Shown here: piece after piece, positions 28,363-37,198 of the stretch
Position numbering within the stretch: position 1 is the first letter of the stretch
Layout of the letters: every line of letters starts with the position of its first letter
NCBI RefSeq assembly: GCF_000172155.1
Contig: NZ_ABIZ01000001.1
Coordinates: forward strand, 4,745,105-4,809,104
From: Verrucomicrobium spinosum DSM 4136 = JCM 18804
GTDB taxonomy: Bacteria > Verrucomicrobiota > Verrucomicrobiia > Verrucomicrobiales > Verrucomicrobiaceae
Direction of reading: 5' to 3'
Length of the DNA stretch: 64,000 nt
The notes under the pieces: generated by a model
Database searches by the model: none
What the model was told of the DNA's origin: nothing
What the model saw: the letters and a program-made list of their open reading frames with translations, nothing else
Made by a program: the position numbers and the translations under genes

Positions 28363-29290
28363 CTACCCCGCACTCCCTGTCCCCCGCCCCAGCCGGGACT
28401 TCAGGGCGATCATGCGGCCGAGGGTCTCGGTGATGGGGAGGGACACGGGCGGCTCCAGGGAGGCGGCGATGCGGGCGAGTTCGAGGTTCAGGTAGTCAAT
28501 CTCCGTCTCCCGGTTCTCCCGCAGGTCCTGCAGAGTGGAGATGGCCTGGGTGGAGTTGGCGCTGATCTCCAGCACCCGCTCCATGAGGGCCTCCACCTCC
28601 ACGGGGATGCCCAGCCGGTTCGCCAGAGTGACGCCCTCCGTGACGATCTTCCGCGCCAGGGTCCCGGGCCTCTTCGTGCTTTGAGAACAGGCTGTTGTCC
28701 ACCTCCAGCAGCGGGCAGACGGCGTTGAACACGCAGTTGATAATGGTCTTCGTCCAGGCCTCGCGCTGGATGTCCGCCTCCGCTCGCAACGGGAAGCCGA
28801 CCGTATGAAGCGCGGCCAGGCAGGACTGCAGCCGCTCCTTCGTGCCGGTGACGACTCCCACCGGTGAGGGCGTGACGGCGCGGAAGCGGAAGCCCTTTTT
28901 CAGATCGCCTTCGCTCACGACATACAGCACCGACCGGTAAATCTCCTGAAACCCCGCCTCCACAAACGGCCGCTCCACGCCCAGCCCATTCTGCATGATG
29001 ACCACCGGGCCGCTCACCCGCGGAGCCAGCCTCCGGGCCAGGGCCACGTTGGCATGCGCCTTGGTGGCAATGACCACCGGCCCCTTGATCTCCCCCAGCC
29101 GACCGATGCCCACCGTCTGAAGGGGCAGGTCCAGCGCCTGGTCATCCACCGTGACGGGGACGGTCACCGTCTGCTCCGGCGCGTCTTCCTCGCTGGCGCG
29201 AACGCCGACCACTCGCCGCCCCGCGGCAGCGAGACAAGCCATCAAAGGCACCCCGACGGCGCCGCATCCGATCACGTAAATGGGTTCCAT
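28363..29290 (-). pseudogene. panE: 2-Dehydropantoate 2-reductase, frameshifted
   Basis: Ketopantoate reductase family (NADPH-dependent, pantothenate synthesis). From MEPIYVIGCGAVGVPLM the Rossmann motif GCGAVG, IATKAHAN and IMQNGLGVE are intact, as is REAWTKTIINCVFNAV. At about 28662 the frame breaks: the reading ...KHEEARD runs into a Gly/His-rich nonsense tail, while the other frame continues the family sequence as LARKIVTEGVTLANRLGIPVEVEALMERVLEI to a stop at 28363. Minus-strand text is CGGGACCCTGGCGCGG; removing one base (the A after CGGG) restores EARALARKIV. So there is a 1-bp insertion, either a real inactivating mutation or a sequencing error. Apart from that the protein would be full length (about 308 residues). 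A close duplicate elsewhere could not be checked. Confidence 0.75.
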
Positions 29291-29455
29291 AGGGTTCGAG
29301 GTGAGCATGAGGAAGGTTCGAGGGAAGTCAGACGTTTATCCCTACGCCAGAACTGGGGCGCTGGACGCCTGGGGTCTTTCTCGGGCTGGGATTCTGTCTA
29401 GTTTCCATGAACCTAAAGACGCGTGAGGAGTCCCCGCCTCCTTTGCGTTGCCAGT

Positions 29456-29525
29456 GTCGAAGAGCCGTCTCGGTTCTTGTTCGTCGAATCGCCCAGCGCC
29501 CCAAGAGCCGGGACGGCTCTTCTAC
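29456..29525 (+). repeat. Double-hairpin repeat copy
   Basis: GTCGAAGAGCCGTCTCGG left arm, AAGAGCCGGGACGGCTC right arm, loop GTTCGTCGAATCGCCCAGC. Confidence 0.85.
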
Positions 29526-30057
29526 TTTCCCAACCCTTTGTGCCTTGGTGCCTTTGTGTGAGAATTCTCAGTCGCCTCCCCACCCAATGCCGATTGCCAA
29601 TCGGCGGCACAGCAGATTAACAATCTGCGCTACGCTATCGCCCCGCCCAGCGCCTCAGGTCTGATGTCTGATGTCTTCAAGTCTTGTGTCTCCCGCGCAG
29701 CGGGACGGTACTCCAACCCTGCCGGCGGATGTTTAGGAATAGCTTGGTTGTCCGGGACCGATGCGACGTCACATACGCGGGGCTAGGAACCCCCGCCTCC
29801 TGTACCTGAGAACAAGCTTCATGGTCGGATGGCCTCGGAATAAAGGAGGCGGGGTCTCCGGCCCCGCGGTCTGTTGGGTGGGCGGAGCGAGAAGTGAATC
29901 AAGGGACGTTTGGTGCGTGAGCCGGTTGGCACAACCGGACTACGCCTGTAGCGATCTCTTGTGCGAGAGCTCAGGTCTTGTGTCTGGTGTCTTCTAGTCT
30001 GGCGTCTCCCGCGCAGCGGGCAGGGCTAGGAACCCCCGCCTCCTTTGCGTTGCCAGT

Positions 30058-30128
30058 GTAGAAGAACCGTCTCGGTTCTTGTTCGTCGAACCACCCAGCG
30101 CACCCAAGAGCCGGGACGGCTCTTCTAC
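30058..30128 (+). repeat. Double-hairpin repeat copy (both outer arms present)
   Basis: Best-preserved composite: the unit is flanked on the left by GGAACCCCCGCCTCCTTT (30030-30047) and on the right by its inverse AAAGGAGGCGGGGGTTCC (30160-30177), making an imperfect palindrome of about 170 bp. Confidence 0.88.
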
Positions 30129-30393
30129 CTTGCCCAGAGCGACGCCTGCGGGGAAGCTTAAAGGAGGCGGGGGTTCCCAGCCCCGCGGAGGAGCGGAGGG
30201 AAGATTGCGAAAACGTCGATTGCATCCTATAACCGTCTGCAACGTCATCAGTTTATCGACTGAGCCGCCTAAAGGCGGAACTCCAACCCTGCCGGCGGAT
30301 GTTTAGGATAAATTGGAGGTTGGGGACCGATGAGACGTCACATACGCGGGGCTGGGAACCCCCGCCTCCTTTACTGATTGCCGCGTTCTCAAT

Positions 30394-30464
30394 GTAGAAG
30401 AACCGTCTCGGTTCTTGTTCTTCGAACCACCCAGCGCACCCAAGAGCCGGGACGGCTCTTCTAC
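30394..30464 (+). repeat. Double-hairpin repeat copy
   Basis: GTAGAAGAACCGTCTCGG left arm and AAGAGCCGGGACGGCTC right arm; left GC-rich arm present, right outer arm absent and replaced by the CTTTGTGCCTTCGTGCC module. Confidence 0.85.
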
Positions 30465-30622
30465 TTTCCCAACCCTTTGTGCCTTCGTGCCTTTGTGTGA
30501 GAATTCTCAGGTCTGGCAGTCTGGTGTCTGGCAGTCTGGCGTCTCCCGCGCAGCGGGTCCCACTATGGTGTGATGCGCCTCCCCTTGAGCATCGCAGCCT
30601 CCCACGCAACTCTTCCACCACC

Positions 30623-32248
30623 ATGCGAATCAACCACCGCACTTCCTTCTTGCGCCGCTCTCCGATTCCCCTGCCCGTGTCCTTGGGTTTGGGTCTGGCC
30701 CTGCTTGCGGCCAACGCGCCCCTCTCCGTCGCCGCGGATCCAGCGCCCCCGACTCCCGTCTGGCTCTCGCCCAGTCAACTGACGCTCGCCACGGGCAATC
30801 CCTCCCTGGCGCTCATGTCGGGCGGTTCCATGCAGGTGCCTGTCTGGTCGTTATCCGGAGGCACGGTGGGGCAGTCGGTGGCGGGTCTGGTGACGGGGCT
30901 GCCCGGCGATTGCGCGGCGGTGAAGGTGGAGGTGCTGGTGACCCAGACGGACGCCTCCACGAGCCCGGCGTTTGAGGATGTTTACCGGGTGCATCTCTCC
31001 CAGATGATCGAGGATGCCCCGTTCACGGCCCTGTACCTGCAAGGCACGCCGGTGCGGACCGCGCTGCCCGCGGGACCGTTCCACACCCGGACGATCGTGC
31101 TGGAGTCCTACTACGAGGTGGTGCCGGGTGCGCCGCTCTGGGTACGCGTGCAGCGGGAGCCGGGCGATGCGGCGGACACGTTCACCCACCCTGCCGGACT
31201 GGCCACGGTGAAGGTGACGCCGGTGCAGGTGCCGAAGAAGCCGCACGTCGTGGAGGACGTGAAGGGCTACAACTCCTGGCCGATGCTGCAGGCCATCGGC
31301 GACAAGCTCGTGTGCGTGTACACCCGGGGCGCTGGGCACACGATCGGCGAGGACGCCCGCGCCACCTATGCGCGCACCTCCACGGATGGAGGCAAGACCT
31401 GGACGCAGGAAACAACGGTGGCCAATTCTCCAGGGTACGGCGATGTGCCCGTGGGGAAAGGACTGGATGCCAACGGCGCGATGCTCCTCTGGGTGCGTCG
31501 CGTGGGGAAAGAGCGCATCCACGACCTGTACCGCAGCACGGATGGAGTGACCTTTACCCTGCTGGCGACGCCCAAGCTGGCGGTGTCCCCCATGCAAATC
31601 ACCGACGTCTTTGCCGTGCCGCAGGTCGGGCTGATGGCCCTGTGGTTCGAAGGAAACTACCAGAACGAACCCACCAACTCCTGGGGCATCGTGACCAGCA
31701 GCGACAACGGCGCGACCTGGACCCAGACCACCGTGGAATCTGGACTGCCCAAGGCAGAGTGGCCCACCGAGCCTGCGGCCGTGTACCTGGGCGATGGCAA
31801 AATCCTGGCCATCGCCCGGACGGAGCTGGGCGTGCCCACCACGGAGCGCGCCCAGTTCCAGATCGTATCCACCGACAACGGCGCGACCTGGAAGCGCACG
31901 CGCACGAACATCGGCGATGTGACCGCCTCCACCCCGAGCCTGATCCTCGATGCCAGGACAGGCCTGCTGAGCAACTACTACTACCAGCGCGGCCGCGGCA
32001 TCCTGCGCCGTCGGGTGGTGGCCCCAGACACCGTGTTCAACGCCCCGCTCCAGTGGCCCGCGTCTGAGGCCGTCGCCACCGGCAGCGCAGTCACGTGGGA
32101 TGCAGGCAACGCAAACGCCACCGTGATCGGCGACACCCACTACGTGTCCTTCTACTCCGGCAAGGCACCGGACACGAGCGTGCAGGTGGCCGAGGTGCCG
32201 GCACCGGGGGGGGCGGTGAAGGAGGACGAGGAGGGATCGCGGAAATAG
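30623..32248 (+). CDS. Sialidase-like (BNR repeat) exported protein
   Basis: 541 residues from MRINHRTSFLRRSPIPLP, with a signal peptide to about residue 39 (ANAPLSVAAD). The central and C-terminal parts form a six-bladed propeller by motif: three Asp-box/BNR signatures STDGGKTW, SSDNGATW and STDNGATW are visible, with the spacing of exo-sialidases. It may hydrolyse a terminal sugar acid or simply bind a glycan; I cannot assign the catalytic Arg triad by eye, so enzymatic activity is uncertain. The longer in-frame extension upstream (to 30479) is translated repeat DNA and is rejected. It lies upstream of the HK2/RR2 pair on the same strand, separated by 743 bp of repeats. Confidence 0.85.
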   Translation: MRINHRTSFLRRSPIPLPVSLGLGLALLAANAPLSVAADPAPPTPVWLSPSQLTLATGNPSLALMSGGSMQVPVWSLSGGTVGQSVAGLVTGLPGDCAAVKVEVLVTQTDASTSPAFEDVYRVHLSQMIEDAPFTALYLQGTPVRTALPAGPFHTRTIVLESYYEVVPGAPLWVRVQREPGDAADTFTHPAGLATVKVTPVQVPKKPHVVEDVKGYNSWPMLQAIGDKLVCVYTRGAGHTIGEDARATYARTSTDGGKTWTQETTVANSPGYGDVPVGKGLDANGAMLLWVRRVGKERIHDLYRSTDGVTFTLLATPKLAVSPMQITDVFAVPQVGLMALWFEGNYQNEPTNSWGIVTSSDNGATWTQTTVESGLPKAEWPTEPAAVYLGDGKILAIARTELGVPTTERAQFQIVSTDNGATWKRTRTNIGDVTASTPSLILDARTGLLSNYYYQRGRGILRRRVVAPDTVFNAPLQWPASEAVATGSAVTWDAGNANATVIGDTHYVSFYSGKAPDTSVQVAEVPAPGGAVKEDEEGSRK

Positions 32249-32255
32249 AGGCGAT

Positions 32256-32370
32256 GGAGTGCTGGAGTGCTGGAGTGCTGGAGTGCTGGAGTGCTGGAGT
32301 GCTGGAGTGCTGGAGTGCTGGAGTGCTGGAGTGCTGGAGTCAGGGAGTGCTGGAGTCAGGGAGTCAGGGA
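32256..32370. repeat. GAGTGCTG tandem array
   Basis: Eight-base unit GAGTGCTG repeated about eleven times, then degenerating into GAGTCAGG units. It begins 8 bp after the stop of the sialidase-like gene. Confidence 0.92.
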
Positions 32371-32635
32371 TGGGTGGATGAGAGCAACGCTCCCGCCGGG
32401 AAGCTCAAAGGAGGCGGGGGGTCCAGCCCCGCGTAGGTGACGTTGCATCGGTCCACCACATCCTGATTATCTTAATGGTCCGCCGGCAGGGTTGGAGTAC
32501 CGCCTTTAGGCGGCTCAATCGCAAAACTCCTGACGTCGCGATCGGTCATGACGCACAACGACAACACCTCCCTCTCCCCCTTCGCTCACCCGCGGGGCTG
32601 GGAACCCCCGCCTCCTTTAAGCTGCCAGCCCCTGA

Positions 32636-32700
32636 TCAACCGTCTCGGTTCTTGTTCTTCGAACCACCCAGCGGCCCAAGAGCCGGGACGGCTCTTCTAC
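32636..32700 (+). repeat. Double-hairpin repeat copy (5' trimmed)
   Basis: Left arm reduced to ACCGTCTCGGTTCTTG; right arm AAGAGCCGGGACGGCTC intact. Confidence 0.8.
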
Positions 32701-32991
32701 ATTGCTCTGCGGCACCGCCTGCCGGAAAAAAGTAGTGCTGGTCCCGCATACGGGACTGGCTCATCGCGCCTCTCTCGCCGGGAAGCTTAAAGGAGGCAGG
32801 AAGAGGACCGTGGGACGTTTGGCGGGTGAGCCGTTTGGCACAACCGGACGACGCCTGTGATGACCTCTCGTGCGAGAGCTCAGGTCTTGTGTCTGGTGTC
32901 TTCTCGTCTGGCGTCTCCCGCGCAGCGGGCAGGGCTCTTCTCCATTGCTCTGCGGCGCTGCCTGCCGGATAAAGTACCGTTAGTCTCACCC

Positions 32992-35073
32992 ATGTCATCG
33001 CCGCCACTCCGCCCTATCCAACCCCGCAGCAGACGTGCGGCCGGGTGGGTCATGGCCTTGGGCCTATGCGTGAACGTGGCCTTAAGCGGCCCCACCCTCC
33101 CCTCGGTCCACGCTGCCGAGGCCCCGCTCACCACGGCGGCGGCGGTGCGTTCCTTGCGCGAGGAGGAGGCGGCCAAGAAGCTGCCGGTGGAGCTCCGCGG
33201 GACGGTCGTCTTCATCGAAGGGCCGAACGGAGCCATCGTGATCCAGGACAGCACGGCGGGCACCTATTTCCGCGGGCAGAACGAGACGTCTCTCCAGCCG
33301 GGCGACGAGGTCCAGGTCAAAGGCGTGACCACCCCGGGGACTTACCTGCCGGGCATCGAGCAGGCGAGCTATGTGAAGCTGGGGCATCGCGAGCTGCCCG
33401 CTGCCCTGCCTGCGACTTATGCGGACATCCTCTCCGGGCGCTACTTCTTCCAACGCATCGCGGTGGAGGGCATCGTGCATGCGGTGGTGCCCACGAGCGA
33501 TGAATCACGCTCCATCCTGACCCTGGCCCTGGGGCAGGATCTGCTGGAGGTGCGCATCTGCGCGCCGCCGCAGGAGGGGCAACAGCTCACAGACAGCCGG
33601 GTCCGCATCGAGGGACTGGCTGCGGGCGGCGTGAACCAGCGTCGGCAGTTGGTACAAGCCATCGCCTGGGTGCATGACTGGAGCGGCCTGCAGGTGATCA
33701 AGCCCGCGCCTCCAGAGAATGAGGTGCCGCTGATCTCCGGCAGCAAGTTGCTGGCGTTCGATGCCCTCGGCCAGGACAGGCATCGCGTGCGCATGGCGGG
33801 CACGGTCATCGCTGCTTTCCCCGATGGAGAGATCTTTGTACGGGATGATGCGACCGCATGGCGGATGCAGATGCTCAAGCCTCTGCCCCTGCCCCTCCCT
33901 CTGGGCACGCGGGTGGAGGTCATCGGCTTCCCCAGGATGCAGCGCTTCAGCGCCTCTCTGGTGCATGCGCAGGTGCTGCGGCAGGAGCCCGGCCCGGTGC
34001 CTGCCGTGATCGCCACCAGCATGGCGGACCTCTTGAAGGGAAAGCACGACAACGATCTCATCACGGTGACGGCCGACCTCACGAGCAGCTTCCAAACCGA
34101 GGACGGTCACGTGCTGGTGCTCCAGGAAGGCGGTCGCTCCCTGCGAGTGCAGATGCCCGCAGATGGCCGCCCATTGCCCGCCGGTGCCCGCGTGCAGGTG
34201 ACGGGCATTTGCCTGGTGGACTCCAACACCGCCTCTGGCACCACCTCCACGCCACGCAGTGTGCACTTGCGCGCCCGCTCGGCCATCGATGTCGCGGTGC
34301 TCAGCGCCCCGCCGTGGTGGACCGCGCGGCGACTCGCACTGGCCGTGGGCCTGCTGCTGCTGGCGATGGCCCTCTGCGCCCTGTGGATCGCCTTCCTCCG
34401 CCGACAGGTGCGTCGCCAGACCCAGGCGCTCCGCCGTCAGATCCAGCACGAGGCCACGCTGGAGGAGCGCCAGCGGATCGCGCGTGAGTTTCATGATACC
34501 CTGGAGCAGGGTCTCACCGGGCTGGCGCTGCGGCTGGATGCCGTGAAGGCGCGCGGTGCCGATGAGAAAAGCGGCCGCCTGCTGCAGGCCTCGCGTCGGC
34601 TCGTCTCCCAGATCCATGAGGAGACCCGCAGCCTGGTCTCTGAGCTGCGCCAGCCCTCGCATGAGGCGCTGGATCTCAAGACCGAGCTGGCCAGGATCGC
34701 AGAAGAGCACACCACCGACTGCGGCCCCGCTGTGGAGTTCCAGGCAGACTCCCCGCTGCCCGCGCTGCCTTCGCACATCGTGCACCATCTGAAGATGATC
34801 GCCCGCGAGGCCGTGACCAATGCGCTGAAACATGCCCAGGCATTGCATGTGGTAATGCGTGTGCATATGCAGTCGCAATGCTTGCGCATTGCCGTGGCAG
34901 ACGACGGGCAGGGCTTTGACTCCGAGGCGCGGCATCACGGCCAGGCGGGGCGATTCGGCTGCATCGGCATCGAGGAGCGCTGCGAGAAGCTCAACGCGAC
35001 CGCGCACTGGCGCACTGCCCCGGGCCAGGGCACCGTCTTGGAAATAACCTTGCCCCTGAACGCCGCCGCTTGA
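32992..35073 (+). CDS. HisKA_3 sensor histidine kinase, paralogue (HK2)
   Basis: 693 residues from MSSPPLRPIQPRSRR; the in-frame extension upstream is repeat DNA. Same plan as the kinase at 14699: signal segment (VMALGLCVNVALSG), periplasmic region of four OB-like modules (for example VELRGTVVFIEGPNGAIVIQD), transmembrane helix ALAVGLLLLAMALCALWIAFL, phosphoacceptor H501 in REFHDTLEQGL, and ATPase boxes REAVTNALKHA, DDGQGFD and GCIGIEERC. The two kinases align end to end, so they arose by duplication, and periplasmic parts differ more than kinase cores. It is followed after 10 bp by its response regulator. Confidence 0.92.
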   Translation: MSSPPLRPIQPRSRRAAGWVMALGLCVNVALSGPTLPSVHAAEAPLTTAAAVRSLREEEAAKKLPVELRGTVVFIEGPNGAIVIQDSTAGTYFRGQNETSLQPGDEVQVKGVTTPGTYLPGIEQASYVKLGHRELPAALPATYADILSGRYFFQRIAVEGIVHAVVPTSDESRSILTLALGQDLLEVRICAPPQEGQQLTDSRVRIEGLAAGGVNQRRQLVQAIAWVHDWSGLQVIKPAPPENEVPLISGSKLLAFDALGQDRHRVRMAGTVIAAFPDGEIFVRDDATAWRMQMLKPLPLPLPLGTRVEVIGFPRMQRFSASLVHAQVLRQEPGPVPAVIATSMADLLKGKHDNDLITVTADLTSSFQTEDGHVLVLQEGGRSLRVQMPADGRPLPAGARVQVTGICLVDSNTASGTTSTPRSVHLRARSAIDVAVLSAPPWWTARRLALAVGLLLLAMALCALWIAFLRRQVRRQTQALRRQIQHEATLEERQRIAREFHDTLEQGLTGLALRLDAVKARGADEKSGRLLQASRRLVSQIHEETRSLVSELRQPSHEALDLKTELARIAEEHTTDCGPAVEFQADSPLPALPSHIVHHLKMIAREAVTNALKHAQALHVVMRVHMQSQCLRIAVADDGQGFDSEARHHGQAGRFGCIGIEERCEKLNATAHWRTAPGQGTVLEITLPLNAAA

Positions 35074-35083
35074 AGCCCCTCAC

Positions 35084-35803
35084 ATGACCTCCCCGCTGAC
35101 CCTCCTCATCGTCGATGACCACTTCGTCGTCCGCAGCGGCCTCGTGGCCGCGCTGGAGATCGAGGACGACATCGACATCATCGGCGAGGCCAAGCGCGGT
35201 GATCAGGCACTGGAGGCCTACCAACGCCTGCGGCCGAGTGTTGTGCTCATGGACCTGCAACTCCCCGGCCTGAGCGGCGTGCAGGCCACCGCGGCGATCT
35301 GTGCGCACGACCCCGAGGCGCGCATCCTGGTGTTCTCCACCTTCTCCCATGAGGACGAGATCCTCTCTGCGCTGAACGCCGGGGCGGCCGGGTATGTGCA
35401 AAAATCCTCCACCCGCGAGGAGCTGCTGGACGCCCTGCGCCGCGTGGCCGCAGGCGGCACCTCCCTGCCGCCAGACCTGGCCCAGCGCCTGGAGAGCCAG
35501 CGCATCCGCCTCACCGTCACGCCGCGCGAACGTGAGGTCCTGGAACTCATCGCCAGCGGCCAATCCAACAAACGGATCGCCGCCGCCATCGGCATCACGG
35601 AGGACACCGTGAAACGCCACGTGACCCACATCCTGGAAAAGCTGGGCGTGAACGACCGCGCCCAAGCCACCGCTGAGGCGATCCGCCGCGGGATCATTCG
35701 GCCTCCTTTGCGTCAAGATGGTAGAAGAACCGTCTCGGTTCTTGTTCGTCGAATCACCCAGCACTGCCAAGAGCCGGGACGGCTCTTCTACCTTGCCCTG
35801 TAG
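35084..35803 (+). CDS. NarL-type response regulator with repeat-derived tail (RR2)
   Basis: 239 residues. Receiver domain with D11/D12 and phospho-acceptor D57 (VVLMDLQLPG), then a LuxR-type helix-turn-helix (TPREREVLELIASGQSNKRIA, EDTVKRHVTHILEKLGV). It matches RR1 through AEAIRRGI(V/I)R, where RR1 stops; here the frame runs on for 33 residues (207-239, from PPLRQDGRRTVS). Those codons start exactly at 35702, the edge of a GC-rich arm and a double-hairpin repeat (35721-35791), so the C-terminus is translated repeat DNA. The extension lies after the DNA-binding domain and may be tolerated or may alter stability. Start ATG at 35084, 10 bp after the kinase stop. Confidence 0.93.
   Translation: MTSPLTLLIVDDHFVVRSGLVAALEIEDDIDIIGEAKRGDQALEAYQRLRPSVVLMDLQLPGLSGVQATAAICAHDPEARILVFSTFSHEDEILSALNAGAAGYVQKSSTREELLDALRRVAAGGTSLPPDLAQRLESQRIRLTVTPREREVLELIASGQSNKRIAAAIGITEDTVKRHVTHILEKLGVNDRAQATAEAIRRGIIRPPLRQDGRRTVSVLVRRITQHCQEPGRLFYLAL
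35721..35791 (+). repeat. Double-hairpin repeat copy overlapping RR2
   Basis: GTAGAAGAACCGTCTCGG left arm, AAGAGCCGGGACGGCTC right arm. Located inside the RR2 reading frame; the right outer arm follows at 35818-35850. Confidence 0.88.
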
Positions 35804-36211
35804 CGACGTAGGCCGGGAAGCTCAAAGGAGGCGGGGGTTCCAGCCCCGCGGGTGAGCGGAGGGGATGTAGGTGATGCGGAAGTTGTACCCTATGACCGGG
35901 AGTGACGTCAGCGGTTGTTCGACTGAGCCGTCTAAAGACGGTACTCCAACCCTGCCGACGGTCGTTTGGGATAGCTTGGAGGTTTGTCACCGATGCGATG
36001 CCACATACGCGGGGCTGGAACCCCCGCCTCCTTGACGTTGCCAGTGCCGCAAACCGTCCCGGTTCTTGTTGCTCAAAACCACCCTGCGCAACAAGAGCCG
36101 GGACGGCTCTTCTACCTTGGCGAGTAGCTCCAGTGCTCGCGTCCAACGACGGCGAGAGCTCAAGTCTGATGTCTTCTGTCTTCAAGTCTTCAGTCTCCCG
36201 CGCAGCGGGCC
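35804..36211. repeat. Gap with hairpin modules
   Basis: No gene. Right GC-rich arm (35818-35850), CCGTCTAAAGACGG module (35921-35964; note the paired change from CCGCCTAAAGGCGG), left GC-rich arm (36010-36034), double-hairpin copy (36046-36115), GTCTCCCGCGCAGCGGG (36191-36208). Confidence 0.78.
36046..36115 (+). repeat. Double-hairpin repeat copy (left arm diverged)
   Basis: Left part AAACCGTCCCGGTTCTTG, right part AAGAGCCGGGACGGCTC, loop changed to GTTGCTCAAAACCACC. Confidence 0.8.
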
Positions 36212-37075
36212 TCACTTCCCCAGCCGTCGCGCGGTCGCGGCTCTGGCCTCGGTGAGAGGCCGGTAGCGGGCGGTCACGGCCTCCAGCACATCCGGCGGCG
36301 CGGTCTCCGGGTTGCCCGCCTGGAAGGGCGGTTCAGGAGCATACTGGACGTCGAGCTGGATCTGCTGCGCCACGTTCTCCCCTCGAACCAGGGCGACCAG
36401 TGTCAGCGCGCCATCGATGCCCGCGGTGACTCCGGCGGCCGTCACCAGATCACCGTCCACAACCACCCGCTCCTTGGCCGTGATGGCACCGAAGTGCCCC
36501 AGCAGGGACAATGCCGACCAGTGCGTGGTGGCCCGGCGACCCCGCAACACTCCGGCCGCGCCGCAGAGCAAAGCCCCGGTGCAGACGGAGAACAAGGCAC
36601 GGCCATCATGCTGCTGCGCGGCGATGAAGTCGAGCAGGTCCCGGTGCTCCATCAACGCCTCCTGCCCTGGCCCGCCGGGGACGACCAGCACATCCGGCTG
36701 GCCTGCCTCCTTGAGCGCAATCTGAGGCGTGAGGATCAGCCCCTTGTGATCGCGAACCGGCGCGCTCGTGAGACCGACCACCTGGATGCGGGCCTCCGGC
36801 ACGCGGGCGAGCACGGAGAAGGGTCCGGTGAAGTCGATCTGGTCCATGCGCTCAAAGACGAGCATCGCGATGGTGATGGGCCGCCCGCGAAGGCTCGTGA
36901 GAAATCGCGGGGGCGGCGTCGCAGAGGCAGTCGCTGCCGCTGGTGCCGCCTCGCCCCGGGTCGATGCCTGCCCCAGCGTGACCCCGGCCAGGGTGCCCAT
37001 CGTGAGCCGGGCAAATTCACGTCGCCCGGTTTTCAGGGTGCTCTCCTCTTTCATGCTCTGGTTGTCGTGCTTCAT
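36212..37075 (-). CDS. DJ-1/PfpI-family exported protein
   Basis: 287 residues from MKHDNQSMKEEST. A twin-arginine-like signal (GRREFARLTMGTLAGVTLG) covers about residues 18-37, so the protein is probably exported folded. The DJ-1/PfpI domain follows (about 65-260): ITIAMLVFERMDQIDFTGPF, PDVLVVPGGPGQEALM, and the nucleophile-elbow FSVCTGALLCGAAGVLRGRRATTHW with the conserved Cys. The pattern matches isonitrile-hydratase-like and GlxA N-terminal domains without the AraC DNA-binding part. Substrate unknown. AGAGGA lies 11 bp before the chosen ATG; MKEEST (37054) is an alternative start. Confidence 0.85.
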   Translation of the reverse strand: MKHDNQSMKEESTLKTGRREFARLTMGTLAGVTLGQASTRGEAAPAAATASATPPPRFLTSLRGRPITIAMLVFERMDQIDFTGPFSVLARVPEARIQVVGLTSAPVRDHKGLILTPQIALKEAGQPDVLVVPGGPGQEALMEHRDLLDFIAAQQHDGRALFSVCTGALLCGAAGVLRGRRATTHWSALSLLGHFGAITAKERVVVDGDLVTAAGVTAGIDGALTLVALVRGENVAQQIQLDVQYAPEPPFQAGNPETAPPDVLEAVTARYRPLTEARAATARRLGK

Positions 37076-37198
37076 GGCTTGGTAGTTTCCTCTACTTGGT
37101 GCGCAGAGTGACAAAGCGAGCCTATCCCGCCCCCAAACCCCAACAAAGGACGTTACTCCGCCAATTTACGCCATGCGCCGCACGGGCCCCGCATCGAC

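Larger units (their letters stand above)
29291..30622. repeat. 1.3-kb mosaic of palindromic modules
   Basis: No gene. Contains three double-hairpin repeats (29456, 30058, 30394; separate entries) with GC-rich arms, the CTTTGTGCCTTCGTGCCTTT module at 29528-29572 and 30467-30510, the GTCTCCCGCGCAGCGGG module near 29690-29703, 30003-30020 and 30540-30558, the CCGGTTGGCACAACCGG palindrome at about 29921-29937, and CCGCCTAAAGGCGG modules (30258-30300 and a half copy at 29705-29732). Confidence 0.8.
32249..32991. repeat. Gap with 8-bp tandem repeat and hairpin modules
   Basis: No gene. Starts with the GAGTGCTG tandem array (separate entry), followed by a GC-rich arm (32400-32432), a CCGCCTTTAGGCGG module (32481-32521), one double-hairpin copy (32636-32700), the GGTCCCGCATACGGGACTGG palindrome (about 32738-32757), the GGCACAACCGG palindrome near 32836-32848 and the GTCTCCCGCGCAGCGGG module (about 32911-32929). 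Confidence 0.75.

Noticed and set aside
30479-30622. N-terminal extension of the sialidase-like protein
   Set aside because: The additional 48 codons are translations of the CTTTGTGCC and GTCTCCCGC modules, and the real signal peptide begins at 30623.
30851-32140. Open frame of about 430 codons on the minus strand
   Set aside because: Antisense to the sialidase-like gene with Asp-box motifs; composition is Gly/Arg/His-rich without motif.
33505-35007. Open frame of about 500 codons on the minus strand
   Set aside because: Antisense to HK2; same kind of shadow is seen opposite HK1, as expected for paralogues of the same codon bias.
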